DNA of 64,000 nucleotides from Enterobacteriaceae bacterium 4M9 (GTDB taxonomy: Bacteria; Pseudomonadota; Gammaproteobacteria; Enterobacterales; Enterobacteriaceae). A program made the translations under genes and the position numbers. The notes beneath the pieces were generated by a model, which ran no database searches, was not told the origin of the DNA, and worked only from the letters and a program-made list of their open reading frames with translations. The stretch lies in contig JAADJJ010000001.1 in the NCBI GenBank assembly GCA_010092695.1, positions 4,278,001-4,342,000 on the forward strand, in the 5' to 3' direction. Of this stretch, positions 33,951-43,497 are shown piece after piece (within the stretch, counting starts at the first letter, position 1; the number at the start of each line of letters is the position of its first letter).

Positions 33951-34967
33951 TTATTCTCTGCTGGCTTTATTAACATCAGTGCAGCCTGCTCGGGTGTTTG
34001 TGCAACAACGTGATTCAACCAGCATCCGCACTCGCGCAAGCAGCGCGGCATTGAGTGGCAAACACACGCAGTCTTCAGCGAGCGTCAAACGGCTGTCGAG
34101 TGGGTTTTGTGGTGAAAAATAGCGCTTACGGTACTCGGTTGGCGTCAGCCCGCAGTATTTTTTAAACGCAGCAATCAGGGATTTGTGCTCCTGAAACCCG
34201 CAGCAGTGGCTGATTTCCGTAATCGGCGTGCGGGTGTCGCACAACAGGTTTTTGGCCTTATTAAGCCGCACCAGCGTCAGGTATTCTTTGAAATTGTGGC
34301 GGCTGACCTTCTTAAACAGCCGCGAAAACCACGAATAGCTCATGCCAGCATGGCTGGCAACATCGCTGAGCGATAGCGGCCTGTCGTAATGCTGGTTAAT
34401 GTAATCCAGCCCCTTTTTAATCATGGCCTCTTCACGCAGTGAACGTTCCTGTGGTGCGTCGTCAATCCCCGCCTCTACCAGCGCATCGAGCAGCGTATAG
34501 ATGGCAGCAATTCGTAAAAACGGTGCATCATGCTCCACCAGTTGCATAATCAACTGCACTAATCCGCACAACACCTGGGCATCAGCCGCACTGACCTCAC
34601 GCTGCCGGGTACAAAACGCCAGCCGCGGAGCCGGATGCAGTGCGTCAAATAATGAGGGCGAGAACTGAACGGTAATCAACTCGCTGTCTGGTAACTCTGC
34701 GCTAAGCGAATGCACCGCCTCAGCGTTGATATACAGCATGTCCCCCGCCTCAAGCTGCCAGAGCTGGTTGCCAACAGCAATCGCAAAACGCCCGGCCAGC
34801 ACGGTAATCAACTCAGGTGCCGCATGCCAGTGCGGCTCGCAGTAGCGCACCTGAGCGGCAAACACGTTGAGCTTTTCCGCATCAAAGGCTATCAGTTCAT
34901 AACCACAGCGCGCCGCTGGCGCACTGTGGTTGGCAGCCGTTCGCTGCGTCACTGAAAAGGGAAACAC
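33951..34967 (-). CDS. AraC-family regulator of the beta-glucoside cluster
   Basis: 338 residues. Cupin-type sensing domain (EPHWHAAPELITVLAGRFAI; INAEAVHSL) and two AraC helix-turn-helices around residues 190-285 (LSDVASHAGMSYSWFSRLFK; ITEISHCCGFQEHKSLIAAF), followed by an unusual 50-residue tail. The GTG start at 34967 has a GGAG box. It lies 57 bases downstream of the GH3 gene, same strand, and probably activates it and the transporter in response to a glycoside. Confidence 0.87.
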   Translation of the reverse strand: MFPFSVTQRTAANHSAPAARCGYELIAFDAEKLNVFAAQVRYCEPHWHAAPELITVLAGRFAIAVGNQLWQLEAGDMLYINAEAVHSLSAELPDSELITVQFSPSLFDALHPAPRLAFCTRQREVSAADAQVLCGLVQLIMQLVEHDAPFLRIAAIYTLLDALVEAGIDDAPQERSLREEAMIKKGLDYINQHYDRPLSLSDVASHAGMSYSWFSRLFKKVSRHNFKEYLTLVRLNKAKNLLCDTRTPITEISHCCGFQEHKSLIAAFKKYCGLTPTEYRKRYFSPQNPLDSRLTLAEDCVCLPLNAALLARVRMLVESRCCTNTRAGCTDVNKASRE

Positions 34968-35024
34968 GCGACACTCCGCTCCATTGGTTCGCTTATACTC
35001 GCAGCTTTCAACGCTGCCCGTTCG

Positions 35025-37379
35025 TTAATGCGGTTTATCTGCCAACACGGCATTAAGCGCATCACGTTCAATATCTATGCCGAGAAACTCCGTTAGCGCG
35101 ATGAACAAACCGCAAAACATATCTGGCGCCAGCGCCGTTAGCTTTTCCCGAATGCGGGCCTCGCTCAGCGGGCTTTGCGCCGCCACCAGCTTTACCACGC
35201 GCTCAAACGCCGCAGGCTGGGCAATAAGCTGTTGCAGCGAGTTATCGTCGCGAAGCGGTACGTAGCGCGGCGCACTTTCTACTGCCACATCTGCCGTCAG
35301 CACAATATCACGCGATGACCTGCCCACGCGCAACTGATAACCGCCTGGCATCACCACCCAGTCAGCAAGCCCTGGGTGCCAGCAGGCTAAATCCTTCACC
35401 CGGATATCGAGAGAAACACAGCGGGTTTCCCCCGGCTCCAGCGCCACTTTGGTGAACGCCTTCAGCGCCTGAGGCTCACGAACCAGCTCGCCCTGCGGCG
35501 CACTCACGTACAGCTGGACAATCTCTTTACCTGCCATGCTGCCGACGTTAGTGACATCCAGCGTTGCTACCAACCTGTCGCCCTCACCCACGCACGATGA
35601 AGACAGGCGCAGGTTGCTGTAATCAAACTGCGTATAGCTCAGACCGTAACCAAATGGAAACAGCGGCTTAAGCTGGCGCTTGTCGTAATAGCGATAACCC
35701 ACAAACAGCCCCTCACCGTAGTAATGGCGCAGGTTTTCACCGGGATAATGCAGCCAGGCAGGCGTTTCTTCGAGGGTATTGGGCACCGTGACAGTCAGCT
35801 TGCCGCACGGGTTACGCCGCCCGAAGAGAATCTCTGCCACTGCCCGGCCCATCCCCTGGCCGGCAAAAAAGGTCTCCAGCAGCGCCTTAGCGCATGGAAG
35901 CCACGGCATCACTACCGCATCGCTGTTTGCCAGTACCACCACGACGTTGGGCTGCACCGCCGCCACTTCGCGAATCAGGTGTTCGTGGGCTGGCAAGATA
36001 TTCAGATCTTTGCGATCGCCGTTTTCGCCATCTTCTCCCACGGCAGTGCTGGCAAAAATAACCGCCACATCAGCCGTGCGCGCAAGCGCGAGCGCCTCTT
36101 CCAGCGCCTGGGCATCAGGCGTCATGTCATCCGGCGCGCCGGTAGCATACGTCACGCTAAAATCCGCACCGGCAACGTCAAAAATCTCATCCAGCGGCCT
36201 GTCGAGCAGGTACGGCACCGTGGTTGCACAGCCAGAGCCCTGAATCACTGGCTCCTGCGCGGGCTTGCCAAGTACAGCAATACGGCGTACTTTCTCAGGC
36301 GTTAACGGCAGCAGCGCGTCGTCGTTTTTCAGCAGCACAAGGGATTCTGCCGCCAGCCGCTGTGACAACGCATGATGAGCCTGGAAATCGGCCTGCGTTC
36401 CCGGTCGCTGGTTTTTTTGGACTTTATCAAGCAGCGTGAGCATTCTCGCGCAGGCGGCATCGACCGTCGCCTGCGTCAACGCACCCGATTCAATGGCCTC
36501 CCGCAGCGTTTTTTTATCCCGTGCGGTTTCCGGCATCGCCAGGTCATTACCGGCCAGCAGCGACGCGGGCCGGTCCTTAACGCCGTACCAGTCAGACATC
36601 ACCAGTCCGTCGTAGCCCCACTCGTCACGCAGCACCTGGCGCAGCAGAAACGCATTCTGCGAGGTTTGTACACCGTTGAGGCGGTTGTAGGACGACATCA
36701 CCGTCCACGGGTTCGATTTCTCAATGGCGCGCTGAAATCCCGACAGATAGATTTCACGCAGCGCTCGCTCCTCAATGATGGAATCCATCTCGGTGCGGCG
36801 ATATTCCGAGTTATTGGCGGCAAAGTGCTTAAGACTCGCGCCCACGCCCTCGTCCTGTAAACCGTTGATCAGCGCGGCGGCGATGTCACCGCTCACTACA
36901 GGATCTTCGGCGTAATATTCATACCCGCGCCCGGCCAGCGGCGTGCGGCGAATGTTGATGCCAGGCCCCAGCAAAATGCCAACGCCCATATGCTGGCATT
37001 CACGCCCCAGCGCCTGCCCCATCTGATATACCAGCTCCGTATCCCAGCTGCACGCCAGGGTTGAGCCATTTGGAAAGCAGGTCGCAGGTTTGGAGGTGCT
37101 AAACAGCGCCTCGCTACCACCCTTGCCGTCGACGTCGTCGCCCTTTGCCTGGTCGGCAGTCTGGGTAATCACGGAGATGAAATCGTCCATACTCCACTTT
37201 TCATCGCCATCTATCTGCGCGGTGCTGTAGCGTACACCGTAGGTACCATCCGTCATGACAATGTCGCTAATGCCGTGCTGAGGCAACGAGGCCGTGCGCC
37301 ACAGGCCGCTGCCGGTAAGCAGGTCAACTTTGTCCTGCGCCGACATAACAGCAATGGTTGCGTTAATGTCTTTTTTCAT
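35025..37379 (-). CDS. glycoside hydrolase family 3 beta-glucosidase
   Basis: 784 residues. Layout: GH3 N-terminal barrel with the nucleophile Asp in VMSDWYG, GH3 C-terminal alpha/beta sandwich (RIAVLGKPAQEPVIQGSG), then a fibronectin-III-like domain (GKEIVQLYVSAP). No signal peptide, so it is cytosolic and acts on imported beta-glucosides or oligosaccharides. The start is ATG at 37379 with a GCAGGA box. It is 16 bases after the GPH transporter gene, forming an import-then-hydrolyse unit. Confidence 0.9.
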   Translation of the reverse strand: MKKDINATIAVMSAQDKVDLLTGSGLWRTASLPQHGISDIVMTDGTYGVRYSTAQIDGDEKWSMDDFISVITQTADQAKGDDVDGKGGSEALFSTSKPATCFPNGSTLACSWDTELVYQMGQALGRECQHMGVGILLGPGINIRRTPLAGRGYEYYAEDPVVSGDIAAALINGLQDEGVGASLKHFAANNSEYRRTEMDSIIEERALREIYLSGFQRAIEKSNPWTVMSSYNRLNGVQTSQNAFLLRQVLRDEWGYDGLVMSDWYGVKDRPASLLAGNDLAMPETARDKKTLREAIESGALTQATVDAACARMLTLLDKVQKNQRPGTQADFQAHHALSQRLAAESLVLLKNDDALLPLTPEKVRRIAVLGKPAQEPVIQGSGCATTVPYLLDRPLDEIFDVAGADFSVTYATGAPDDMTPDAQALEEALALARTADVAVIFASTAVGEDGENGDRKDLNILPAHEHLIREVAAVQPNVVVVLANSDAVVMPWLPCAKALLETFFAGQGMGRAVAEILFGRRNPCGKLTVTVPNTLEETPAWLHYPGENLRHYYGEGLFVGYRYYDKRQLKPLFPFGYGLSYTQFDYSNLRLSSSCVGEGDRLVATLDVTNVGSMAGKEIVQLYVSAPQGELVREPQALKAFTKVALEPGETRCVSLDIRVKDLACWHPGLADWVVMPGGYQLRVGRSSRDIVLTADVAVESAPRYVPLRDDNSLQQLIAQPAAFERVVKLVAAQSPLSEARIREKLTALAPDMFCGLFIALTEFLGIDIERDALNAVLADKPH

Positions 37380-37395
37380 CAGTGATTTCCTGCTT

Positions 37396-38757
37396 TCAGG
37401 CCGCGTTCTGCTTACGCAGGGTGATTTGCTGCACAATGCTGCGATAGGTTTTTTCATCCAGCGAATAGAACCAGACAAATATCGCGCTTAACACGAACAT
37501 TACCGCCGGGAACAGCGTCATCATCAGATTGATGCCATTCACTGCCGAAGCGGATACCGCCGTGGCGTTATAGCCAAAATAATCCAGCATCCAGCCCGCA
37601 CAGCCGCCGCCGATGGCCATTGCGATTTTGGTAATGAAGTTAAAGAAGCCGTAAATCGCCCCTTCGGCGCGCACCTCGTGGTGCCACTCGGCATATTCCA
37701 CGGTATCAGCAATCATTGACCACATGGCAACGAACCCCATGCCGAGCGTAATACTGTAAAGACACACGCCAGTCATAATCAGCCAGATGTTATTTCCCGC
37801 GACAAAATACTGCATGAGCAGGCCCAGCACGCCAATGAGCAGTGCCAGCAAGGTCATGTTTTTCTTGCCCATCAGCGCAATGGCTTTCTGAGAAATAATC
37901 GAGCCGAAAATATAGGCCGCAGACTGAATAAAAAAGAATGACGCGGTAAAACCTTCGTCAAGAATGATGTATTTAATGAAATAAATCGCAATAGCCATCC
38001 ACACGGTATAGGCAACGTAGAAAAATACCGTAAACAGCGACAGGTTAATCAGCGGTGGGTTACTGATAACAGCGCGCAACATTTCCGCAAGCGTGGGCGC
38101 CGGGCCACTATCATCTTCCGCCACGCGCTCTTTGGTCATGCCAAAGCAGGCAAGGAACATGAACGTTGCCAGCAGCGCAAAGCAGGAAACCGCGAAGACA
38201 TAGCCCATACGCGCATCGTCCGACTGCGAAATCAGCAGGTCGGCGCTGGTCGAGACAATTAAGTAGCCGATAATCGCCAGTACAAAGCGGTAGACCGAAA
38301 GCGATGAACGCGAGTTTTCATGCTGGGTCAGGCGGTTGGTGAGCGCCGAATAGGGCGTGTTCACCGCCGTATAGGCGAGGCAATAAATGGTGTAAGAAAT
38401 TAAGGCATACCAGAACTTTAGTTCACTCTCGATGCTGACAAAACACAGGACCGTCAGGAAACCGAGCGGCAGCGAACCGTATAATAACCACGGACGCAGC
38501 TTGCCGTAACGGCTGTGGGTTTTATCAACAAAGAAACCAACCAGAATATTAAAAAGCGCATCAATAACGCGGGCGATAACAAATATCAGGCTCGCCTGCG
38601 CCGCGCTGATGCCATAAATATCGGTATAGAAGAAAAGCAGGAACAGCGAGACAAAGCCAAACGAAAGATTTGAGGCAAAGTCACCCAACCCGTAACCCAC
38701 TTTTTCTTTAACACCAATGACGACGTAACTGTCTGAGAGTTTTTCCGTTGCTGCCAT
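37396..38757 (-). CDS. GPH-family glycoside:cation symporter (YicJ-like)
   Basis: 453 residues, 12 spans, glycoside-pentoside-hexuronide family of the MFS superfamily. VGYGLGDFASNLSFGFVSLFLL and KTHSRYGKLRPWLLYG are the family signatures. It probably imports the beta-glucoside split by the adjacent GH3 enzyme. The start is ATG at 38757 (MAATEKLSD); an upstream in-frame start at 38817 lacks support. It is the first gene of the three-gene cluster. Confidence 0.88.
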   Translation of the reverse strand: MAATEKLSDSYVVIGVKEKVGYGLGDFASNLSFGFVSLFLLFFYTDIYGISAAQASLIFVIARVIDALFNILVGFFVDKTHSRYGKLRPWLLYGSLPLGFLTVLCFVSIESELKFWYALISYTIYCLAYTAVNTPYSALTNRLTQHENSRSSLSVYRFVLAIIGYLIVSTSADLLISQSDDARMGYVFAVSCFALLATFMFLACFGMTKERVAEDDSGPAPTLAEMLRAVISNPPLINLSLFTVFFYVAYTVWMAIAIYFIKYIILDEGFTASFFFIQSAAYIFGSIISQKAIALMGKKNMTLLALLIGVLGLLMQYFVAGNNIWLIMTGVCLYSITLGMGFVAMWSMIADTVEYAEWHHEVRAEGAIYGFFNFITKIAMAIGGGCAGWMLDYFGYNATAVSASAVNGINLMMTLFPAVMFVLSAIFVWFYSLDEKTYRSIVQQITLRKQNAA

Positions 38758-38900
38758 CGTAGAGCACCTGTTTTTGTTATGGTGCTGACCAGTATATGAG
38801 CGCAGCGCAACCGTCACTTTGCGTTATTTGTCCGGCTGTTTCCTTTTTTTTGTCGTATGTTGCGAGGTGTGAGAAATATCACAGGCCATAGCCTGAAGAT

Positions 38901-38927
38901 GAAAATACGCCGCCAGTGACGGCGGCG
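38901..38927 (-). terminator. nhaB terminator
   Basis: Stem CGCCGCC/GGCGGCG at 38908-38927 with a 6-base loop, followed on the minus strand by TATTTTC; 16 bases beyond the nhaB stop. Confidence 0.65.
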
Positions 38928-38942
38928 CAGACGAGCGGCGGT

Positions 38943-40502
38943 TTATTTAACCGGCAGCGTTACCAGGTGATGCTGCTGTAAAAACTCGGTCACTGGCGGC
39001 AGCGTAAACTCCACGCACAGCAGCCCAACCAGGGTCAACACCAGCGTATAAGGCAGCGCCATCATCACCATTTTACCGTAAGACAGCCGGATAAGCGGCG
39101 CCAGCGCCGAGGTCAACAGAAACAAAAATGCGGCCTGGCCGTTTGGTGTCGCCACCGACGGCAGATTCGTACCGGTATTAATCGCCACGGCCAGCAGTTC
39201 AAACTGCTGCAGGCTGATTTTGCCCAGATCCAGCGCCGTTTTCACCTCGTTGATGTACACCGTACCAACAAAAACATTGTCCGATATTGCCGAGAGCAGG
39301 CCGTTGAAAATATAAAACAGCGACAGCTGCGCCGACGCCGATGCCTGAAGCACAAAGTTAATGACCGGCGAAAACAGCTGCTGGTCAATAATCACCGCTA
39401 CCACGGCAAAAAAAACCGTTAACAACGCGGTAAACGGCAGCGATTCTTTAAATGATTCACCCAGCGCATGTTCATCGGTTATCCCACACAGCGAGGTCGC
39501 CAGAATAATGACCGACAGACCAATCAACCCCACTTCCGCCAGGTGAAGCGCCAGTGAGACAATCAGCCAGATGCCAATCAACGCCTGAACACACAGCTTC
39601 ATGTTGTCTTGCGCGGTCCGTTTTTCTGAAGCCTTTTTATCGTAATCAACTAGCACACGATACACGCGTTTCGGCAGTCTGGCACCGTAGCCAAACAGAT
39701 GAAAACGCTCAACCAGATAACAGGTTAACAGGCCGCAGAAAAAGACCGGCACCGTGACCGGTGACATACGTAAAAAGAACTCAAGGAAATTCCAGTCGGC
39801 ATTTTTTGCAATAATTAAGTTTTGCGGCTCACCCACCATTGTCATGACGCCGCCTAATGCACTCCCTACTCCTGCGTGCATTAACAGGCTACGTAAAAAC
39901 GCTCTGAATTGTTCGAGGATTGCCCTGCGCCCGTTGTTGTGCAGCCCGGAGTCATCGTTAAGAGAATATTTCTCGTTAGCCCCCGCGTCGCAGGTCACTC
40001 GGTGATAAATGGCATAAAACCCAACCGCCACACTTATTACTACGGCAATTACCGTCAACGCATCCAGAAAGGCCGACAAAAATGCCGAGACCAGGCAAAA
40101 TGCCAACGACAATGCGGTCTTAGAGCGCAGGTTAATCAGCAGTTTGGTGAACACAAATAGCAGCAGTTGCTTCATAAAATAGATGCCCGCCACCATAAAA
40201 ATCAGCAGTAGCAAGACTTCCAGGTTGGCCTCCACTTCGTGCTTCACCGCCCCGGCGCTGGTCATGCCGATGAATACCGCCTCAATCGCCAGCAGGCCGC
40301 CGGGCTGAAGTGGATAGCACTTCAACGCCATTGCCAGAGTAAAAATAAACTCTGCTACCAACATCCAGCCTGCCAGAAATTTACTGACAAAAAAGAACAC
40401 CAGCGGATTGATGATCAAAAAAAGGATAATGACAATTTTGTACCAGTCAGGCGCTTTCCCCAAAAAATTCCTGATAAAGGCATGAGAATATGAACCATGC
40501 AT
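38943..40502 (-). CDS. nhaB: NhaB Na+/H+ antiporter
   Basis: 519 residues, about 12 spans. Expels Na+ in exchange for H+. The stretches LVAEFIFTLAMALKCYPL and FLSAFLDALTVIAVVISVAVG agree closely with E. coli NhaB. The first dozen residues differ and the start is uncertain: ATG at 40502 is chosen; in-frame GTG 40514 and TTG 40508 lie closer to an AGGG box. In E. coli nhaB neighbours fadR; here it stands alone between the glycoside cluster and mdc, so it may be relocated or a second copy. Confidence 0.92.
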   Translation of the reverse strand: MHGSYSHAFIRNFLGKAPDWYKIVIILFLIINPLVFFFVSKFLAGWMLVAEFIFTLAMALKCYPLQPGGLLAIEAVFIGMTSAGAVKHEVEANLEVLLLLIFMVAGIYFMKQLLLFVFTKLLINLRSKTALSLAFCLVSAFLSAFLDALTVIAVVISVAVGFYAIYHRVTCDAGANEKYSLNDDSGLHNNGRRAILEQFRAFLRSLLMHAGVGSALGGVMTMVGEPQNLIIAKNADWNFLEFFLRMSPVTVPVFFCGLLTCYLVERFHLFGYGARLPKRVYRVLVDYDKKASEKRTAQDNMKLCVQALIGIWLIVSLALHLAEVGLIGLSVIILATSLCGITDEHALGESFKESLPFTALLTVFFAVVAVIIDQQLFSPVINFVLQASASAQLSLFYIFNGLLSAISDNVFVGTVYINEVKTALDLGKISLQQFELLAVAINTGTNLPSVATPNGQAAFLFLLTSALAPLIRLSYGKMVMMALPYTLVLTLVGLLCVEFTLPPVTEFLQQHHLVTLPVK

Positions 40503-40891
40503 ATGCAATAACACCCTTTTATACTGTGCCTATGGTATTACTCTACCAACCTCAGAATACCTGTGGTTTTTGTCGCAGAAAACGGCTTTCAGTATACAAA
40601 AAAGCCTTACTCAGGTGAGAAAAACATGAAAAGGGGCATAAACGTCTGTTCATACTGTTAGTGCGAAAACGTCAAAACCCGTCAGGCAAGAAGCAGAAGC
40701 AATGTATTCCTGCTTTAATATGCGCGGCAACAGCAGCCCCATCATGCTGCATTTACTGTCCACATTTTAGGTTCGTGAAAAACTGCGACCAGCCACCTTA
40801 TTATTTTACCCCCTGAAACACTGGAATTTTTTATTATTCCAGGATGCCAATGCCTTTCGCTCACGGCCGGTGACTCATACACTGAATACGA
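40503..40891. other. intergenic, no gene seen
   Basis: About 390 AT-rich bases between nhaB (starting leftwards) and the 3' end of mdcH. A weak hairpin CTGGAAT/ATTCCAG at 40821-40842 without a U-run may mark the end of the mdc transcript. The nhaB promoter must lie in the left part. No further structure is seen. Confidence 0.45.
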
Positions 40892-41800
40892 TTAGCGCCC
40901 GCGTTCGCGTAATTGCTTCACACGGTGCAACACGACCTCCACACCGCTGCGCTCAAGCGACAGCGACTCTGCGTGAGTGACCGCCTGGCGAGTCAGACAA
41001 GTGAGTACACCACCGGGCGGCATTTCGACCGCCAGCCCCACATCGCGCTCTTCACTAGCCACCATCGCTTCGTGCCAGCGCACGGTGCGTGACATATTTA
41101 ATGCCAGATCGTCGGCAATACGCTGCGGCTGCCAGATAACCCGTGCGGTGCTGCCGCTTAAGTATTCACAGCGCGGTCGCGTCAGTTCAATATCATTAAA
41201 CGCCGCCTGCAATTTGCGGGCAGGTTCATCAAGCAGCGCGCAGTGTGACGGCACGCTCACCGCCAGCCGGTGCGCTTTGTTCGCGCCTTTATCGAGTGCT
41301 TTTTGCGCCACACGCGCCATATTTTCGTCACTCCCGGCAATCACAATCTGGCGCTCGGCGTTGAGGTTGGCGATATAAGTCCCCGCTTCCAGCAGCGGCT
41401 CCACCTGCTCAAGCGTCAGCCCCATAATCGCCGTTAAACCGTAGCCGTGCGGATACGCCTGTTCCATCAGGTCACCGCGCAGAGCCACCAACCGTAAGGC
41501 ATCGTCAAAACGCAGCGCACCGGCAACCACTGCCGCAGGAAAAGCGCCAATAGACAGGCCACAGGTCATATCCGCCACCACGCCACGGCGCTCCAGTTCA
41601 CGCGCCCAGGCCACTGCGGCAATAAGCAGCGCAAGCTGCACCGCGCGGGTGTGCTTAAGCGCCTGCGGCGTATCCAGCGTATCAACTTCATCGCCCAGCA
41701 CCTGGCGCGCCTGGCTGAGAATATCGGCTCCGGCGGGCAAATCATGCAGCATACCCGGGCGCTGCGTACCCTGGCCGGGAAAGGTAAAGAGGATTTTCAT
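40892..41800 (-). CDS. mdcH: malonate decarboxylase malonyl-CoA:ACP transacylase
   Basis: 302 residues, FabD-like acyltransferase. It loads malonyl from malonyl-CoA on the acyl-carrier subunit MdcC to start the cycle. FPGQGTQRPGM at the N-terminus, nucleophile Ser in CGLSIGAFPAA, and the SVPSHCALLDEPA histidine are visible. The start at MKILFTF overlaps the mdcG stop by 4 bases. Last gene of mdcABCDEFGH. Confidence 0.93.
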   Translation of the reverse strand: MKILFTFPGQGTQRPGMLHDLPAGADILSQARQVLGDEVDTLDTPQALKHTRAVQLALLIAAVAWARELERRGVVADMTCGLSIGAFPAAVVAGALRFDDALRLVALRGDLMEQAYPHGYGLTAIMGLTLEQVEPLLEAGTYIANLNAERQIVIAGSDENMARVAQKALDKGANKAHRLAVSVPSHCALLDEPARKLQAAFNDIELTRPRCEYLSGSTARVIWQPQRIADDLALNMSRTVRWHEAMVASEERDVGLAVEMPPGGVLTCLTRQAVTHAESLSLERSGVEVVLHRVKQLRERGR

Positions 41801-42414
41801 GACGTCTCCTGTTGCCATGGGTTGCGCGTGAGCCGTGGCCCAAGCACGGTTTTCAGCAGTACCTGTCCTTCGCGCAGCCACTCAGCCAGCGCAAAACCAC
41901 CCTGCGGGGTTTCCACCTGAGTATCAGCCCGGCACGGCAGCATCATGGTGATATGCTGCCACTGCTCAAGCTGTGCGGGTTGCAGCGGCTCAGGTGCGCG
42001 AATGAGCAAATCCAGGTCGCTGTCGGCATGCAACACCGGGATGCCGGTTGCAAGCGCGTAACCCACACTGCCGGTAATGCCCCAGGTCCACGGCCAGTCG
42101 CGCAGCGCAAGTTGCACGGCGGCCTGTACCGGCGGCTGAGACACAAACGGTGATTGCAACAGTTGCTGGCTGTCGACTAACGCCTGTGGCGCAACGCGCT
42201 TAACAATGCGCGACGGCGCCACCCAGCCCGCGGCGCGCTGGTCGCGCCGCAGCCCACGGACACCCACCGCAACCAGACCGTCCGGGTGCGTATCACGCCG
42301 CACCACCACCGGCAGTTCAGGCCGCCACTGGACGCTGACCCAGGGCGCATCGGCACCTTCGAGCGCATCAGCGGCATCAAGCCAGAGCAGGTCGTGAGGT
42401 TGCGGCGTTTGCAT
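41797..42414 (-). CDS. mdcG: malonate decarboxylase holo-ACP synthase (phosphoribosyl-dephospho-CoA transferase)
   Basis: 205 residues, nucleotidyltransferase fold. It attaches the 2'-(5''-triphosphoribosyl)-3'-dephospho-CoA group, made by MdcB, to Ser25 of MdcC. The active-site motif is seen in GSVGYALATGIPVL followed by DSDLDLLI. The gene follows the transporter by 3 bases and overlaps mdcH. Confidence 0.92.
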   Translation of the reverse strand: MQTPQPHDLLWLDAADALEGADAPWVSVQWRPELPVVVRRDTHPDGLVAVGVRGLRRDQRAAGWVAPSRIVKRVAPQALVDSQQLLQSPFVSQPPVQAAVQLALRDWPWTWGITGSVGYALATGIPVLHADSDLDLLIRAPEPLQPAQLEQWQHITMMLPCRADTQVETPQGGFALAEWLREGQVLLKTVLGPRLTRNPWQQETS

Positions 42415-42417
42415 GGT

Positions 42418-43377
42418 TTACATTCCTGAGGTTAACGAGATAAACAGCGGCAACGTCAGGATACACAGAACCGAGCTTATCAGCAGCACCGCTTCGGCAT
42501 CCGGCGACTGCACGCCAAAACGGTTGCCGAACACCACACCAAAGAAACCGGCAGACAGCGCTACCATCAGCACCGCGGTAATCGCCACCTGACCATGCAG
42601 CCCCAACGCCAGCACGATACCCCAGGCGATAAACGGCTGGATAAGCATGGTAGTGATGCTGGAGATAATCACCATGGTGTTAATTTTCAGGCGACGGGCA
42701 GAGAGAATAACCCCGGTCAGGAAGAGTGCGGCAGCGGTAGCGGCAAGGCCCAGCGGCTTCAGCGCGGCTAACACAAGGTCCGGCATGTGAATACCGAGCG
42801 CGGAAAGAATCACCCCCAGCAGCGGCCCGAGCACGATAGGCTTTTTAAACGAGCGCCACATCAGCACCGGCAACATAGCAAGCGAGGAACCGGTCTGGCC
42901 GCCAGCGGCACGTGCTTTTTCGCGCTCCAGCACCAGCAGGCACACCGGCGTCATCAGCACCGAGCCACAGGCGATGGAAACCGCGACCGACAGCGAGGTT
43001 GACGGCCCTTCCCCCAGCACCGCGCCAAGAATCGGCAGGCCAAGTGCGGCGTAGTTGGGCAGCGCCACCGTCAGCGTCAACACTGCGGCATCCTGCGGGG
43101 ATTTATGAAACACCTTCACGGCGAGGAAATAGATGGCCGCCCAGGTTACCCACATCGCGAGTGTCAGCACCACCACCAGCGGCGATTGCTGAACAATACC
43201 CGCCCACGGCGTCTGAACGGTTGCGCTAAATAGCGCGGCCGGTAGGGCAAAATCCATCACGAAAATATTAAGTAAGGACACATTCTGGTTATCCACCATT
43301 TTTGCCTTACCGGCCCAGAAGCCTAACAGCATGATGACAAAGATAGGCGCAAGGGCATGAATAATCACATAAGTCAT
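42418..43377 (-). CDS. mdcF: malonate transporter, AEC family
   Basis: 319 residues, about ten spans, auxin-efflux-carrier family, which in mdc operons imports malonate. FVIMLLGFWAGKAKMVD at the N-terminus and the broken helix region VALPNYAALGLPILG are typical. Position between mdcE and mdcG matches the Klebsiella gene order. A 120-base gap, GC-rich and without a clear terminator, separates it from mdcE. Confidence 0.9.
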   Translation of the reverse strand: MTYVIIHALAPIFVIMLLGFWAGKAKMVDNQNVSLLNIFVMDFALPAALFSATVQTPWAGIVQQSPLVVVLTLAMWVTWAAIYFLAVKVFHKSPQDAAVLTLTVALPNYAALGLPILGAVLGEGPSTSLSVAVSIACGSVLMTPVCLLVLEREKARAAGGQTGSSLAMLPVLMWRSFKKPIVLGPLLGVILSALGIHMPDLVLAALKPLGLAATAAALFLTGVILSARRLKINTMVIISSITTMLIQPFIAWGIVLALGLHGQVAITAVLMVALSAGFFGVVFGNRFGVQSPDAEAVLLISSVLCILTLPLFISLTSGM

Positions 43378-43497
43378 ATATTCACCAGTTATTAAAAAGG
43401 AAGAGCACGAGCGCGATGTTATTTTTTTACAGCCGCTCCCGAACGGGCACCGGATGAGGTGCCCGTCGTTGCGGTCTGGCAGGTTTTATTAAGTGTG

